Shown: positions 5,347 to 5,846 of the stretch, piece after piece
Position numbering within the stretch: the stretch's first letter is position 1
Layout: each line of letters starts with the position of its first letter
Assembly (NCBI GenBank): GCA_937891725.1
Contig: CALAHL010000533.1
Location: forward strand, 1 to 5,846
From: an uncultured Rhodospirillaceae bacterium
Lineage (GTDB): Bacteria > Pseudomonadota > Alphaproteobacteria > Thalassobaculales > Thalassobaculaceae
DNA length: 5,846 nucleotides
Direction of reading: 5' to 3'
Notes under the pieces: generated by a model
Database searches by the model: none
What the model was told of the DNA's origin: nothing
The model's input: the letters and a program-made list of their open reading frames with translations, nothing else
Made by a program: the position numbers and the translations under genes

Positions 5347-5846
5347 TTAGGTCGTCTTTTGCGCTTTCCGATTCACATCGGCCTGAGCTCCCCCGACATC
5401 CTCAAAGAGATGCCCCAGTTTGGCCTCCATCGTCGCCAGATAGTCATGGTTCTCTGGGTAGACCTGCGCCAACATAGGAACACGTTCAACAACCGTAAGG
5501 CCGCAGGCCTCAAGGGCGTCTATCTTAAGGGGGTTGTTGGTCATGAGCCTGACGATGCCCACCCCCAGATAGGTCAGCATTGCCGCTGCCACGTCGAAGT
5601 TCCGCTGATCGGCAGAGAACCCCAAACGTAGATTGGCTTCCACCGTGTCGAGACCCTGATCCTGCAAGGCGTAGGCTCGCAGCTTATTGGCCAGACCGAT
5701 TCCGCGCCCCTCCTGACGCAGGTACAGGATGACGCCTTCGCCCTGCTGGCCAATGCGGGTCCGGGCGTCTGTCAGTTGATCGCCACAATCGCAGCGGCGC
5801 GACCCAAACAGATCCCCTGTCATGCATTCAGAGTGCATACGGACCA
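5347..5846 (-). CDS. ribA: GTP cyclohydrolase II (5' truncated by the window end)
   Basis: This enzyme catalyses the first step of riboflavin synthesis, opening GTP to 2,5-diamino-6-ribosylamino-pyrimidinone 5'-phosphate with loss of formate and pyrophosphate. Numbering from the Met at 5838, the zinc ligands are Cys5, Cys16 and Cys18 (SECMTGD and RRCDCG). RQEGRGIGLANK at 41-52 is the GTP phosphate-binding signature, Tyr56 matches the substrate-selecting Tyr, and Asp77/Arg79 in SADQR match the catalytic pair. All are offset by 49 from my recollection of the E. coli numbering. TNNPLKIDAL and the VERVP block complete the fold. The frame stays open to the window edge with Val-Arg before the Met, which matches the family's VRxHSEC, so that Met is internal. 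At least about 50 residues are missing, or more if it is fused to a RibB domain. The tail after KLGHLFEDV is about 15 residues longer than in E. coli. Confidence 0.95.
   Translation of the reverse strand, partial: VRMHSECMTGDLFGSRRCDCGDQLTDARTRIGQQGEGVILYLRQEGRGIGLANKLRAYALQDQGLDTVEANLRLGFSADQRNFDVAAAMLTYLGVGIVRLMTNNPLKIDALEACGLTVVERVPMLAQVYPENHDYLATMEAKLGHLFEDVGGAQADVNRKAQKTT

Noticed and set aside
5230..5631. Plus-strand 133-codon frame starting with ATG-ATG
   Set aside because: Most of it is antisense to ribA, which has unmistakable motifs; there is no RBS and the composition is not protein-like.

Overview
The window looks like chromosomal DNA from a GC-rich proteobacterium, most likely an alphaproteobacterium. 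The clues are strong G/C bias at third codon positions, a small stand-alone ParA-like ATPase, a two-domain Sua5-type synthase, and the iron permease and GTP cyclohydrolase II subtypes. This placement comes from protein resemblance, not a search. I see no rRNA, tRNA, CRISPR array, transposase or phage gene.

Layout, left to right. (1) Positions 1-954, + strand: the C-terminal half of an FbpB/AfuB-type ferric-iron ABC permease, cut by the window start. (2) 975-1628, - strand, convergent with the permease: an orphan ParA/MinD-type ATPase with no ParB beside it. (3) A 121-bp divergent intergenic region with a perfect TTGCA-C-TGCAA inverted repeat. (4) 1753-2718, +: L-threonylcarbamoyladenylate synthase (Sua5/TsaC) for tRNA t6A. 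(5) 2824-3633 and 3644-4609, +: a tight two-gene unit of a phytanoyl-CoA-dioxygenase-family Fe(II)/2-oxoglutarate enzyme and an N-carbamoyl-D-amino-acid amidohydrolase, followed by a bulged hairpin. (6) About 4731-4870: an AT-rich island with a good extended -10 box, a possible near-leaderless 25-codon ORF and a strong ribosome binding site. It leads into a small unrecognised alpha/beta protein gene (to 5215) whose natural start seems to be cut off by one in-frame TAA. (7) 5347-5846, -: the 3' part of ribA (GTP cyclohydrolase II), cut by the window end.

Most genes are unrelated housekeeping or transport functions. The only pair that clearly acts together is the dioxygenase plus D-carbamoylase operon, which has no hydantoinase or racemase in view and so may serve an uncharacterised carbamoyl- or ureido-compound pathway. 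The least explained stretch is 4731-5215, where composition shift, promoter, possible leader ORF and broken reading frame coincide. I found no evidence for a dramatic new multi-gene system.
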